64,000 nucleotides of DNA, from positions 1 through 64,000 of the forward strand of contig JARBJD010000082.1 of assembly GCA_033064195.1 (NCBI GenBank), written 5' to 3'. The translations under genes and the position numbers were made by a program. Positions 9,460 through 21,361 of this stretch are shown here, one piece after another. The notes beneath the pieces are model-generated. The model made no database searches and had not been told where the DNA came from. It saw only the letters and a program-made list of their open reading frames with translations. Source of the stretch: Blattamonas nauphoetae. Taxonomy: Eukaryota > Preaxostyla > Oxymonadida. Each line of letters starts with the position of its first letter. The first letter of the stretch is position 1.

Positions 9460-10638
9460 CTACTGAGCGGGTGGGAGCTGATTCCAATAGTCATTCGAGT
9501 GGCAGGAACTACTTCTTGAAGAGCCTTGCAGAAAGTTTGGTGAAAGGAATTCCACATTTCTCAGATTGTCGAGTAGACCATAATGAGGCGAATGTTGGGT
9601 TGGAAGGCTTGACCAAGAATCTGCCTTTTGCGTCGTTAATGTCTCCAAGTTGTTGTGAATCACCGCTGAAAACGGAGTTGTCGATTTAGCGAGCGCAATC
9701 TGTCTTCTATCTGATGCTTCTGAGGAAGGCTTCTTTTTTATCTTCGGCGACAGTTTCAGATATTGATCCGTCGAGTCAAGCGGTGTCAGAAACGAATCTG
9801 TCGCATCTGGTGTTTCGAGTGAAGTTGGAGAACTTCGATAAAATTGAGATGGTGAACAGATGTCTTGTCGATCCATATTATCGGCTCCTGGGAGATTGTC
9901 GACATCAGAGTCGTCGCTTTCCGGCAGAATGACATGAGGTTCTGCCAAAGGCACATTTCCCGTCTTTGGCGAGTCTTTTGCCACTCTTCGACTCTTCTTC
10001 TTGAAGTCATTCTGGCTGTTCGATTCTTCAGTCTCCAGCACGCTGTTATCGCGCCTTCCTCGCTTCTGAGGTCGAGGTGGTGAGAAATCAAGAGTTTCGT
10101 TCCATTTGATGGTGAGAGGCTGAGATTGTAAGGTCATTAGTCCGGAAGGGTATCTACCGACGACTGGAAATCGTATAATCGAATCATACGTCGGTTGTGG
10201 GTTGAACACGCGATTTGTGAACGAATTGATCATGCATTGCCCATTAGGCAATACCAGACATTTGTTTGTGTTTCCTTGGTTGAGGACGGACAGATGTGGA
10301 CCATATGATGCTCTGCCAGGCTGTATAAAGTCGCCAATCGTCTGAGCAGAATTGCTGGAGCTGTTGTTCTGTCCTGTGTATTGTTGATCCACAGAGTAAG
10401 GTTCGATGTTTTGTTTATTTGGCGATTGTGGCCGAACAAATTGCCCTATATTGGGATTTGTAGGACGATCCATGCCATCATGGCGATGTGCCATGTCGAG
10501 ACTAAGGATTGTTTCGGTTGAGGGAGCCACAGAGAGTTGGTTGAGAGTCCATTGACTGTCTTCTTTTTGACTTAAAACCTTCGGGTCATTCACAGAGGAT
10601 GATAGTGAAACGAAAGGAACACAGTCTTTTTCTGACAT
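9460..10638 (-). CDS. Ser/Pro/Asn-rich family protein, paralogue 4, lacking the C-terminal domains
   Basis: The first ATG of the frame is at 10638 (MSEKDCVPFV), giving about 392 residues. The N-terminal half matches paralogue 1 closely: GQNNSSSNSAQ...GDFIQPGRASYGP, then a 'TNRVFNPQP' block. The second half has a basic patch (PRPQKRGRRD, FKKKSRR) that could be a nuclear targeting signal, followed by Ser/Asp-rich sequence. The two conserved blocks that end paralogues 2 and 3 are absent. Either this is a short family member or its 3' part was lost. The motif TTTGATAATGGGTCAGATC lies 20-40 bases before the ATG. Confidence 0.7.
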   Translation of the reverse strand: MSEKDCVPFVSLSSSVNDPKVLSQKEDSQWTLNQLSVAPSTETILSLDMAHRHDGMDRPTNPNIGQFVRPQSPNKQNIEPYSVDQQYTGQNNSSSNSAQTIGDFIQPGRASYGPHLSVLNQGNTNKCLVLPNGQCMINSFTNRVFNPQPTYDSIIRFPVVGRYPSGLMTLQSQPLTIKWNETLDFSPPRPQKRGRRDNSVLETEESNSQNDFKKKSRRVAKDSPKTGNVPLAEPHVILPESDDSDVDNLPGADNMDRQDICSPSQFYRSSPTSLETPDATDSFLTPLDSTDQYLKLSPKIKKKPSSEASDRRQIALAKSTTPFSAVIHNNLETLTTQKADSWSSLPTQHSPHYGLLDNLRNVEFLSPNFLQGSSRSSSCHSNDYWNQLPPAQ

Positions 10639-10832
10639 TTTTTGAGTTAAGTGTGAATGATCTGACCCATTATCAAATCTTCTTGATTCTATCAATTCTC
10701 CGAATTTCGTTTTCTATACCTGAACTTCAGAGAGCAGTCGGATCCATTAGCTCTCTTGAACAGTTTTTTCTTTCATGTTGGTCAATATCACCCGATCGAC
10801 GGTTTTTTCGAGTTGAACATGGGTTGATCCTG
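10639..10832 (+). promoter_or_regulatory. Bidirectional intergenic region
   Basis: A 194-base gap between the starts of paralogue 4 (minus) and the amidohydrolase gene (plus), so promoters for both must lie here. The paralogue side has the TTTGATAATGGGT motif. A related GTTGAACATGGGTTGATCC lies directly before the amidohydrolase ATG. Confidence 0.4.
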
Positions 10833-12300
10833 ATGTCATCACCTCAAGTCTGTCTGAATTATTTTGTTCCCGTCTTTCTAGATCCTTGTCATCCATAACG
10901 GAAGAGTTCTCACGCTCGGCGATTCACCAAGAGTGATTGAAAACGGTGCTGTATCAATCGACCGTTCAACAGGAAGAATCATAGCTGTTGATGAATCAGC
11001 GAAAATATTGGAAGCACACAAGAATGCTGAACTTATTGATGCAGAAGGGAAAGTAGTTATGCCTGGCTTCATCTGTGCTCACACGCACTTCTATTCTGTG
11101 TTCTCACGTGGATTTGCCTTGCCAGAAGCACCTGCCAAAACATTCCTTGAGGTCCTCCAGCGCCTATGGTGGCGTTTGGACAAGGCTCTAAACATGGAAG
11201 ACACATACATGAGTGCAATGGCCTGCACCATCCAAGCAGTCAAATGTGGAACCACAACCCTGATCGACCATCATGCCGCCCCAAATGCCATCCCTGGTTC
11301 ACTTGATGAGATCGCTAAGGCCACAACTGGAGCAGGAATCCGTGCGTGCCTTTGCTATGAAGTGACCGATCGAAACTCGCTCGAAGAAGCTGAAGCGGGT
11401 GTTTCAGAGAATATCAGCTTCATCCAACGTTGTGTCAAGGAACAGAATCCTCTCCTTGCTGCCTCGTTCGGTCTCCACGCTTCATTCACTGTCGGTGATA
11501 AAACCATGGAAAGCATTTGCCGGTGTGCTTCCTCTCTTCGTTCTATCATTTCTTCCCCATTTTTTCAACTTCTGATCTCCAGCCGACTTCGCCGTGAAGT
11601 CCCACCAGAACAATTCGGCATCCACATCCACGTTGCTGAAGGCCTGTATGATCAAGACCAATGCCAAGACCGATGCCATAAAACCGTAGTCTCTCGCCTG
11701 AACGAGCTTGGCCTTCTTGGTCCTCGCACAATCTGCGCCCATTGCGTGTATGTCACACCGGAAGACGAAGACACTCTGAAACAGACAGACACTATCATCG
11801 CCCACAACCCGTCCTCAAACATGAACAATGCAGTTGGATTTGCGAATGTCAAGCGGATGCTCGATAAAGGAATTCTTGTTGGAATGGGAACTGATGGAAT
11901 GTCGCAGGATATGATCTCAGAGTTCAAAACAGGATACTGCGGCCACAAACTCGAAGCCCGCGATCCATCTGTCATGGGATGGGAGCTTGGACAACTCTTG
12001 TTCGCGAACAACGCCAAAATTGCAGAAAGATTTTTTGGGTTCCCGATCGGACATCTGACACCTGGTGCCGCTGGAGATGTTGTTATTTTGGATTACGATC
12101 CTCCAACGCCCATCACTCCTGGAAACTGGCCGTGGCATTTCATGTTTGGCGTGTCAGCATGCGATGTGAACTCCACCATCGTCGGCGGAAAGGTTTTGAT
12201 GAGAAACCACGTTCTCAACCTTCCTCAGCCTCAGTTCGACGAGAAGGCAGTGATGAAGAGAGCCCGTGAGTGTTCAGTGGGTGTTTGGGAACGCTTCTGA
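10833..12300 (+). CDS. ssnA: SsnA-like amidohydrolase (bacterial type)
   Basis: Proposed exons 10833-10847, 10882-11522 and 11583-12300 give about 457 residues. Intron 1 (34 nt) joins MSSPQ to ILVIHNGRVLT, the usual N-terminal strand of this family. Intron 2 (60 nt) is in frame and lacks stops, so it is recognised only because it splits the family's FGIHIHVAEG segment from upstream sequence. Metal-site motifs of the amidohydrolase superfamily are present: AHTHF, HIHVAEG, CAHCVYV and GTDGMSQD. The C-terminal pattern GAAGDVVILDYDPPTP and the overall match are typical of SsnA, a putative aminohydrolase of anaerobic bacteria linked to selenium and purine-type metabolism; its substrate is not settled. 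In a protist this suggests lateral transfer followed by intron gain (inference). Confidence 0.85.
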
Positions 12301-12500
12301 AAATGGTACTCGTGAAAGAGTTAGAATTCTTTTTTCTCTCTTCACACTGTCAATTCACTGATTTTACTATGCTATCTCCAAATAAGTGTTGTTCTGTGAT
12401 GTCCAGCCCACCAAGTCGTGATCATCCCTTAATCTTCGGCTGATTTTCTCAAATCAACCGAAACCTTGATTAAATCGTTCCACTACGACGATTCCAGATT

Positions 12501-15500
12501 ATGTCTTACAATTCTTTCTCAGATGAGCGGATATTTTCTGTGTCTGAGGAGATCCTTACTTTCCACTTCAATTCAATTGGAGACTCGATAACACATCCAC
12601 TTGTCATTCAAAATCTGATTTCTGAACGTATTTCGGTTGAAATCACTCTCCCTCAACACAGTTCCTTCCATGTCCTTAGTGATCATCATGTCTGTCATCT
12701 CCCATTTTTATCTCCGTCTTTTAGCTACTCATTCCACCAAACGGAGAATATAACCTTGATATTGTCTTTCAAGCTCAAGATTTTCAGGAATTCTGTGGAG
12801 AAATCACTTTTTCATCACAAGGGCAAGTCTGATCACTCTTTTCAAATCATCAGTAGCAGATTCTTACCATCCCCTGTAAAGCAACTCCTCTCTTCACTGG
12901 ACTCGCTCCTCCTCCTGTTATCTCATTTGGTGAAGTGAATGTCAACGAAATGTTTGTATTCAAACTACTTTCAGACTCAACCTTATCATTCGGCTTCTCC
13001 TGCTTGCTACAGAACTCATTCAACTTTTCTCTCCATCATACCTGTTTTACTTCACTATTTTTATGTATTTTTCCCATGATTTTTCTTGATACATCCCCTG
13101 TCAACTCCAGAAAGCAATTTGAATTCCCCTTCTCCTCTCAAAATCAATTTGACTATCAATTCACTGTCAACACCACTAATCTCCATCCTTCAGTGAAAGT
13201 CACTCCCCTCTCTGGCACTGTCTCCTTTGAAGGTGTCACAATCAAAGCCATTCTTTCCTGCCCCGCTGACACCCTTCCACAAAACCTAGGCCGATTCCAT
13301 ATCCAAGGACCGTTCATTCGAACACTAACTTGTGTCTGTGAATGTGTTCCTGTCGGTGAACTCCTCGAAGAGGACCCGAGCCAGACGAGGCAATCATCGT
13401 TCACTGGAATCTCCCCAGTTTTGCTTCTAACACGTCCCAAACGTCTCCCATCATCTCAAATTCCTTCATCACACCGACATCACAAAGGCCATCGATCAAA
13501 ACACAAAATTCGTCCACATGTCGAAGATGTTGAAGACATTGGAAAAATCATCGCAAATCGCCCGTGTCCGTCGGAATCAATGCAATCAGTGATTGAAGGT
13601 CACTTCAACGTTTGGAATGAGCGACCAGAAACTCTCTACACAGAACGACTGCCCCCTCCTGCTCATTTTGATGATGAACAGTCTGATCTGTCAGATAGGA
13701 GGACGTATAAACCGCTTTCGAGAGAAGACTTTACTGCTGAGTACGATTTTGACAATCCTCCCCCAGCATTTCATCCGGTTACACCCTCATTTCTCTCTCA
13801 GCCAAAATCTCGGCATTCACATCACCGATCATCGCATCATCATCATTCAAAATCAACACGGAGAGAAAACCCAAAAGAAACTCTCTCTGCTGTGTCTGAA
13901 AGTGTAGCCACAATGACAGTGATTGGTGAGAATTCAGAGCGAGATTATCTCCCCCTTGTTTGATTTGTTGAGTGTCGCATTTCATAAAAGTGTTGATATT
14001 CTTCAAACAAGTTTTCTGGAAGATATTTGGCGTCAGCGAGGAGGTGATTCGATGAGAAGAGCACAGTTTTGGGAGGATCAGAGAATGGCACTCTCCATCC
14101 TTCATCCATACTCTGATTCAAATGTTTTTGTGAGTCCTACCAACCTTGATTTCTATTTTGAGAAGATTGGAGAGAAAGTCACCGTCCAATTCACAATCGA
14201 GAACAAAACATCTCAACCTCTCCACATCCGGTTCGAGCTTCCCCAAAATTCCTCTTTTCTGCTAAACAAAGAACCGAAGGTATGCCATAATTTTGCGCGA
14301 TCTCATTCGAATCCTTAATCTCATTCTCAGCTCGTCCTTGAACCAAGTCGAGATTATCCCTTCTTCCCCACATTTGTGTCAACACAGCCGACCCTTGTGA
14401 GAGACATGATGAACCTCATTGTAAAGAGTGCCGTATGTCGCATATAACATTCTTATATCCTCAACCCATCTTTCAGACAATTCAGATGCCTATCACTGTC
14501 CGTCCAATATATACTGGTCCTGTTCTCCCTCCCATTGTCCAATTTGGGGAATGGAAAGGAGAGGAATTGTATATTCCTTCTTTTTATCTCAGACTGTCAG
14601 TTTCTCAAAGTCATACACATTCCAATCACCGCATGATGTAGAATACCCCTTCCATTTCGACACCCGAGCTCTTGTTCCCAACGTTACCATCGTTCCGGTT
14701 GACGGTTTGCTTAAATCACGCTCAATCAACCCATTTTCTCGTTGTTCCACCATCCTTCATTTCCTTCTCAATATTCCCATTATTTAGGGGTTATCACCAT
14801 TCGTGGGATAAATGTCACGATCACAGTCTCAGAAATGCATACATTATCCTCTTCTGGCCTTGGAAGCCTGATAATGACAGGAGTTGGCATTCGTCCATGT
14901 TCAACTGTGTTCGAATGCATTATTCCGGTTGAAAAAGGTCTTTCCTCTTCTTTCTCATGTTTTTGTGTGTGTATACCTGTAATTACGACTTAATATCATC
15001 TCAGATAACAAACCTGTTGTTTCGGTGATCCCAGCTTCTCTCTCGACACTTCGAAGTAAATCGCACAGATTGCATAGTCTTTCATCGCTGTCATCATCTC
15101 GTTCGTCCACCCAACTCTATACTCGATCCAATCCATCACAATCACATTCACAATCATTCTCGTTCTCACTATCAGTGAGCGAGGATCCGAGTCGGTTGGG
15201 AAGTGATGATTTAATGTTTGGATTAGTCAGTTTCCTCACCATAACATATTCTTATCGTTTTTTCGTCTCAGATCTTCACAACTGACATCCTCGAAAGACA
15301 GCTCGATGATGAGCATGTCGGACGGATCCTCACTTTATTCCTCCTCCTTTCTAACGTCTTTCACCAATGGGATGACAAGTTCATCACAGTATGCCAAGCT
15401 CACAAGATCATTGCTTCATTCTTCATTCTTTTCTGATTTTTGCATCTTTTCTTTCGTCATATGCACAATTTCCTTCTTTCAATTCTCTTTTCAGAGGTGG

Positions 15501-18500
15501 GTCCTCAAGTCGTCGTCATCGAAGTAAGAAATCGAGTCTCGATCGCACATCGTCTGATCATTCACGCACAGGTTCCTCGCGGCATCGCCACCGAAAAAGG
15601 AAGAAAGGAGAGACAAAAGATGGAGATTTAACAACATTATCGTCACTTTCGGGGCGAACTTCGCTCAGTTCCACTCTGTCATCATCCAACCTGACTTCTG
15701 GGATATTCTTCTCAAGGTATGCTTCATTTGATGGTTTGTTTGTTTTTCATTTGCGTTACTAACATTTTTGGTGATTTTTGAGCCTCATTTTCCTCTCTAT
15801 CTCTGTCATATCATCTGATTTCAGTTTTGACTCACCTCTTCCATCAAGCGATCCAAGTTCCCGCACAACATCATCCATTCCTGCTTCATCGTCATTTCTT
15901 CTTTCTTCTTCCACAACGATCGACCAAACACGATCCTTCACAGCATCAACCACCCAAACCACATCACGCACTGGCTCAACTGACCCAACAACAATAAGCT
16001 CGACACAGCCCCTCTCATCGCTTAAATCATCTTCTCTCGTATCGTCAACACAGAACCCATCAAGTCACACATCTAGTGCGTATCAGACACACTCTTCATC
16101 TATGCCAAGTTCGTCTTCAAATCTACAGTCTTCTACACCCCCACTGTCTTCTTTCGCTTCACAATTGATTTCATCTTTAACCACACGAAGCACCGATCCC
16201 ACAACGACAAACACGGACACGACAAAATCAGGCCTCCCAACTTCTTATCCATCCACACTCACTCCCACAACAACCTCCTCAACTCTTCCCACAACAGAAC
16301 AAACGTCAAGTGGGACAATGGATGTGATTAAAACAGACCCGCCCACCACAACGACATCGAACACAAATGACACACTCCAGACATCCACATTGTCCTCTGA
16401 TCCCATCTCAAGTCTCCCCCAATCTCTTTCAGACCTTCAACAATCCAATACTTTGACATGGCCTCTAAATCCAATTGCTATGCCTCAGATTGAAGGGGTC
16501 ACTGTAATCATCCCTCCCACGAAGCCTCCCCCACTACCAACCTTTGTCAACTCGTTCACAGAGAATCCTACCGCTAATCTCCAGCGAATGCAAAATAATC
16601 AGTCCACTCCGAGCAATCCATTCCAAACACACGAATCGCTGTCAGCTGGCAAACCTATTATGACTGGAACCACAAGAACCTCGGACATGACATCCACAAC
16701 AGGCACAACATCACATCACTCATCTTCTCGCTTTTCCTATTCGTCTTATTCCAACCAAACAAACACACAATCCAACTCCAACCGAATCGAACTCCATCGA
16801 CATCGCCCTCTCCGCCACGAAAAACAAAGCCACTCCAACAGCGACCTCAGTTCATTCTCCTCCTTTTTCTCCACTTCCTCATTTTCTTCTGAGTTCTCTG
16901 CAACGGAATCGTCGATCTCAGCCTCTCCAAACAACAAGTCAGAACAGGAAAATGTGGGTCCGATTCGACGATATGCGAAGCCAGGCGTGTTTGTGTACAC
17001 TGCGGATGGGTCGAACTTGCCGCTGAGAGGAGAGCCACCGTGTGGAGAGAGGATTTTGGCATTTTTGATGTTTTCTCGTGTCTTTATCATCATCTCGTGA
17101 CCCCCTTTCTTCATTTTCTTCTTTTTCTCCCCCTTTCTCTTCCCTCCCAGCTCCACCAAATCCACCCTCTCCGAGGGCTTCCCACTTGTCTTCTCCTGCA
17201 TCGCCGAAATCGACGTCAAATGGACCTCTCCAGGTTTTCGTCTGTTCGACATCAACCATCCCCACCATCGAGCTATTGTCTCGTCCTCTCTCGACTCAAT
17301 GTTTTATTATGACACCCACGAACACTGTTTGACTCATCCAGGCACTTTAGCTCATCCGTCGCTTGCGAAGGCTGTCCCTTTATCGCTTGTGGAACGGATC
17401 ATGCGAATGTTCGGTGCTGTGGTTGCAGATGCGGAGAAGGTCAATGGAAAGGAGTGTTTGATTTCGTATCGCGAGGATGTGTCGAGATGGAGGTGTTTGG
17501 GGGCAATTCAGGCATTGAATCGATGGAAGTTGGGGATGAGAGTTCTGACAGCAAATCTCAAGTGAATTATTCTTCTTTTGGGTTTTTTCCAAGCTTGTTG
17601 AAACCCTGTGTTTTTAATCTTTCTATATTTCTCGCTTTCATTGTTTTTTTGACTTCAGTCCTTTTTTGATAAACCGCAGATTCTTGTGGTTCGATCGATC
17701 TCGCCTCTGAGTTGTAGTGCTTCTCGATGGACTGCTGCCGGGCATATCATGACATCATGCGTATGATATTCACCTGTACACCTCCAGCCCAAAGAGTGAA
17801 AGTTACAAACGCTTGCATCAGTTTTTCATTCTTCGGCCTCTGTGTGCAGATTTTTTATTTTGATCACTCTTCCCTCAACAGTCACAGCAATATTCTTGAG
17901 TTTTATCGTTGATACATTTTATGCCGGAGGTTACGGAACCCAAGTTAAGTCTGATCTCACACATTTCACAATCGTCTTTCTTCAGAAAAGCGTATACTCC
18001 AAGCAACTGTACTCTCCTCTCCTATTCCCAAATACGAGCGCCTTCATCCCTCTATGGTTTGTCTTTTTCTTGTTTTGCCTAGTTTTTTCCACTATTTCAA
18101 ACTCCCTTTTTCCTCATTTCATTCCAAACATTTGTTGGGATACACAATGGCAGAGTCAACCAAAGGACTTTGCATTCATCGATTTGAGGTTTTGATGCTC
18201 ATTCCACAGCCAGCAGGTGAGGAACCACAGTTTCAACAAACGTCCATACTCGAACTCACGTATGCCTGTTCAATCCAGAATCATCATGATCTGATCGGAT
18301 GATTTCCACTTTTGGAGAGTGGGATCTTTCATTTTCTTGATTTTTTACGATTATTTCATTGATCAAATGACCTGCCAAAACACATCCCATTTTTCACTTC
18401 CTAATTCCCCCTGTCATCTTTCTAACCTTGTTAGATCCGGAGAGTGTACGCCAGAAAGTCGCAAAGCAACAAATTGGCCAGTCCAAAACTCGAATTCTCC

Positions 18501-19764
18501 TGATCTCCTGGAAGTGACTGGCATCTCATTTCGCCGAGGGAAGCTCCGATCTCGAGGTCAACCACAGAATCAATCTGAGTATTCGTCATCTAATGCAGAA
18601 ACGCGAGTTTGTTTCTTCTCGAAGGCGATTAATCCACAAACTGTACTCACCCAAAACGAATTATTCAATTCAATCCCATCACCTCCCTCTCATCTTCCCT
18701 CCCTTCCTTTCTTTTCCTCCATTTTTGGTTCAAAAACTCCCCAATTGCCTCAAGATCATTTAATAAACACTCCCACATCCGACATTTCCCATCATACAGA
18801 CAATCAACCATCTCTCACCACACTCGCCTACGCAAGCCTCACCCAGCCAGGTGGACCAATGTTACGACTTGTCACATCTCTTTCTTTCTTCGAATGGTTT
18901 CTGGCCATTATTCTGTCCATCTTTCCGGCGATCATTCTCATTCCCATCATAATCTGGCTCCCATACCTCACTTATCGAGGAATCCGCAAAATATTCTGCT
19001 GCTGCCCAAGAGTAGAGCCGGCTCTTTTCCCAAATATGGCAAATCTAGCAAATCTTGAGGATCCGCTTGATGAGGCGCCAGAGCAAGCAGAACCGCCAGC
19101 TGAACGGCCAGCAGAGATCGAAGAAACACGCGAACAACGGCGCCAACGTTTGGAGGAGAGGAGAGAAGCAAGACGAGCAGCGCAAAGAGCAGAACAAAGA
19201 GCAATCGAAGAAGCCAACCAAAGGGCCGATGAAGGAGCAAATGAAAGGACGAATAGACGAACAGGCGAACAAACCAATCGACAGGAACAAGAACGGGCCC
19301 CACAAAGGGCGACAGAAAGGCAGGAACCACTCACGCTTGGAGCAAATGGAATATGGGGTGGAGAAGAGGAGGAAGATGAGGCAACAATGATTGCTATGCA
19401 GTTGTCGATGATCGATGCTATTTATCGGCAACAGGGCGAGCAGGCAAGGGAACGACTCGCAGAAGCAAATCAGAGAGAAGGAAGGTCAAATGAGCAGGAA
19501 CAACGGGAGAATAAGAACAAAGAAGAGACCAAGCCGACAAGTGAACCTAAATCAATTGTTGAAGAAACCGTTGTTCATGAAGAACAACCAAAATCACACC
19601 AAACACAAACACAACAAACCCCCTCTCAAACTACCGTTCAAAGTCAACCAACAACTACCCCAACACAATCTTCCTCTGTTTCCAATGCACATCAGCCTCC
19701 GGAGCGAGAAATGAACGATGCTGAACGGGCAAGGTTGGCACGGTTGGCTCGGCTCGGTTTGTGA
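12501..19764 (+). CDS. Many-exon ASH/MSP-domain protein with Ser/Thr-rich middle, membrane segment and UIM-like motif
   Basis: Thirteen exons close in phase: 12501-12671, 12725-12826, 12860-12951, 13111-13925, 14023-14279, 14331-14432, 14477-14568, 14601-14704, 14788-14937, 15005-15215, 15272-15388, 15495-15716 and 15825-17069; the next begins at 17151. The N-terminus holds at least two sets of beta strands of the ASH/PapD-like kind (LLIPPNGEYNLDIVF, PPVISFGEVNVNE, FDYQFTVN; later LDFYFEKIGEKVTVQF and SYTFQSPHDVEYPFHF). The exon at 15825-17069 is almost wholly Ser/Thr. From 17562 to about 18600 two exon chains are possible. One joins in phase to the last open frame (to 19764), which has a 25-residue hydrophobic span near 18.9 kb, an Arg/Glu/Gln-rich helix and a UIM-like DEATMIAMQLSMID. 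The other stops near 18.5 kb. ASH domains are typical of ciliary/centrosomal and TMEM131-like proteins; which applies is open. Confidence 0.55.
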
Positions 19765-20099
19765 CGACGGAGTGAAATTCTCTGATAATGTTCATGTTTT
19801 CTCTTGATTTCCTTGGTGGTCTTTATTTCATGTAGATTTTTGATGTGATATGCTGACCTTTTCGTGAGTAAACAGCCTTCTCCTGGTCAATGGGTGAATG
19901 GTGGGAGATAGCAACCTCTCGTGGGAAGAGAGTCGAATGATAAATAGAATGATGATGACATGTTTAAAGAAACAAAAAACATCGTGACTGACGAAAAAAT
20001 AGTAAAAACCAAGGAATTAATCTTTCTTCGCAAATACTTGCGTAGAAACGCCACCTAAGTCGGAAAGAAACGTGAAAAAACAATCAGAAAAGATAGGGG
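19765..20099. other. Gene-free stretch between convergent genes
   Basis: AT-rich sequence between the stop of the ASH-domain gene and the stop of the TH1 gene. No open frame with coding character and no RNA-gene signature is seen; it should hold the 3' ends of both genes. Confidence 0.6.
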
Positions 20100-21136
20100 T
20101 CAGTATGAAAAGCAAATGATCAAACCATCGACATTCGTAAAGCGGATTTCTCGAACAGACTTTTCGTCGATTCGATATTCAAATCTGAAGGGAGATATCA
20201 CCAAAATAAGGGAGAAAGATATATGGTGGGAAAATAGAATGTGAGAATATGTAAAAAAATGGAGAGTATTGGCTGTTCGGGACAAACGAATTGGAAAAAT
20301 TGACAATCAAAGCGTTTCCTGTTAACGTTTTGAACGCGTCCATCAGAACCTGGACTATCTCTATCTTTTTATTAGATACCATGAGATAGTCGTACTATAG
20401 AAGAATGAGGAATGAATGACAGAAAAAAATGACATGAATGAGAAGTGAATGTTGAGGATGAAAAAAGAATGATAACACATGAGGAGGGAAGTGGCAAGAG
20501 AAAAAAAGTGAGACAAACCTCTGATGGAATGCACATCGCAAAGAAGTTGTCCGTCAATTGAGACAGTGACACCGATCCAAGATTCTACAATATAGCGAAG
20601 AAAACCCCAAAAAATGAGAAGAAAAATGAAATTCATTGAATATGATGAAAGTGAGGGACCTGAAGAGCAATCCTTCGCTTGACTTTGAAATTGCCAACGT
20701 TGAGATTGTAGATCGCGGTGTCTGTGATTAATAGAACGCGGTTTTGCATTTTTAGTCTAAAAGAGGAATATTAGATAGATTTTACTGAATGCCTTTTATT
20801 TACTTTGACAACTTCGTCTGAGAAGAGAACTTTCGAGTCACCTTGAATGATCACGTGACGAACATGGGAAGGAACAGACCTGTCTTGGCTATTAACTTCA
20901 AAATAGCACTATTTGTTTGTAGGTTGAGATAATCTCCAAGTTGAGATTTTGTGTCAGATGACCGTCTGACGGGAAGTCAAGTGACAGATTCGGAAAACAA
21001 AAATGACAAACCGTCTCTCCTTTTGTCCCATGAATAACGTTGAGTCATCACCATGAACAAGTGGGGAAGATTTGTCTTCTTCTTGATGGAATGTCTGTGA
21101 TTCTTCCGTTTCTGTCATCCAAGTGATCGAGCCCAT
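20100..21136 (-). CDS. Stand-alone myosin TH1 (tail homology 1) domain protein
   Basis: Seven exons: 21136-21012, 20965-20880, 20841-20793, 20756-20660, 20584-20519, 20394-20288 and 20184-20100; all phases close and give 204 residues. After about 40 N-terminal residues the spliced product follows the myosin-I TH1 (actin- and lipid-binding tail) pattern from end to end: GQKERRRSS, LGDYLNLQ, KVLFSDEVVKVNKR, NRVLLITDTAIYNL, FKVKRRIAL, LTDNFFAMCIP, DAFKTLTGNALIVNFSNS and KSVREIRFTN. No motor domain, IQ motif or SH3 is encoded nearby. In myosin I this domain binds acidic phospholipids, so a membrane-binding cytoskeletal adaptor is a fair inference. Intron 3 (20792-20757) starts with GC instead of GT. 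Its use is needed to keep the domain in frame. Confidence 0.85.
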
Positions 21137-21361
21137 CAATTTGATTCTGGACTATGTACGAAAGGAAACTGACGCTACGAAAGCAATTTCAGCAAATCAT
21201 GGCTGTCTCACGTTCAATTTCAGCTCAAATTGTTGTTCTCTCTTGCATACGGATGACATTGCCTGAATTTCAAAACAATTTCCTTTTTGACGTCAACGAT
21301 AATCAAGATATGATGGTTGAGATGGAATGATGGATGAAAAAGACAATACAAGGTCCAAAAC

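Noticed and set aside
18968-19431. Cys/Leu-rich minus-strand frames opposite the Arg/Glu-rich region
   Set aside because: Antisense of a low-complexity coding region; the plus frame has the UIM-like motif and the membrane segment.
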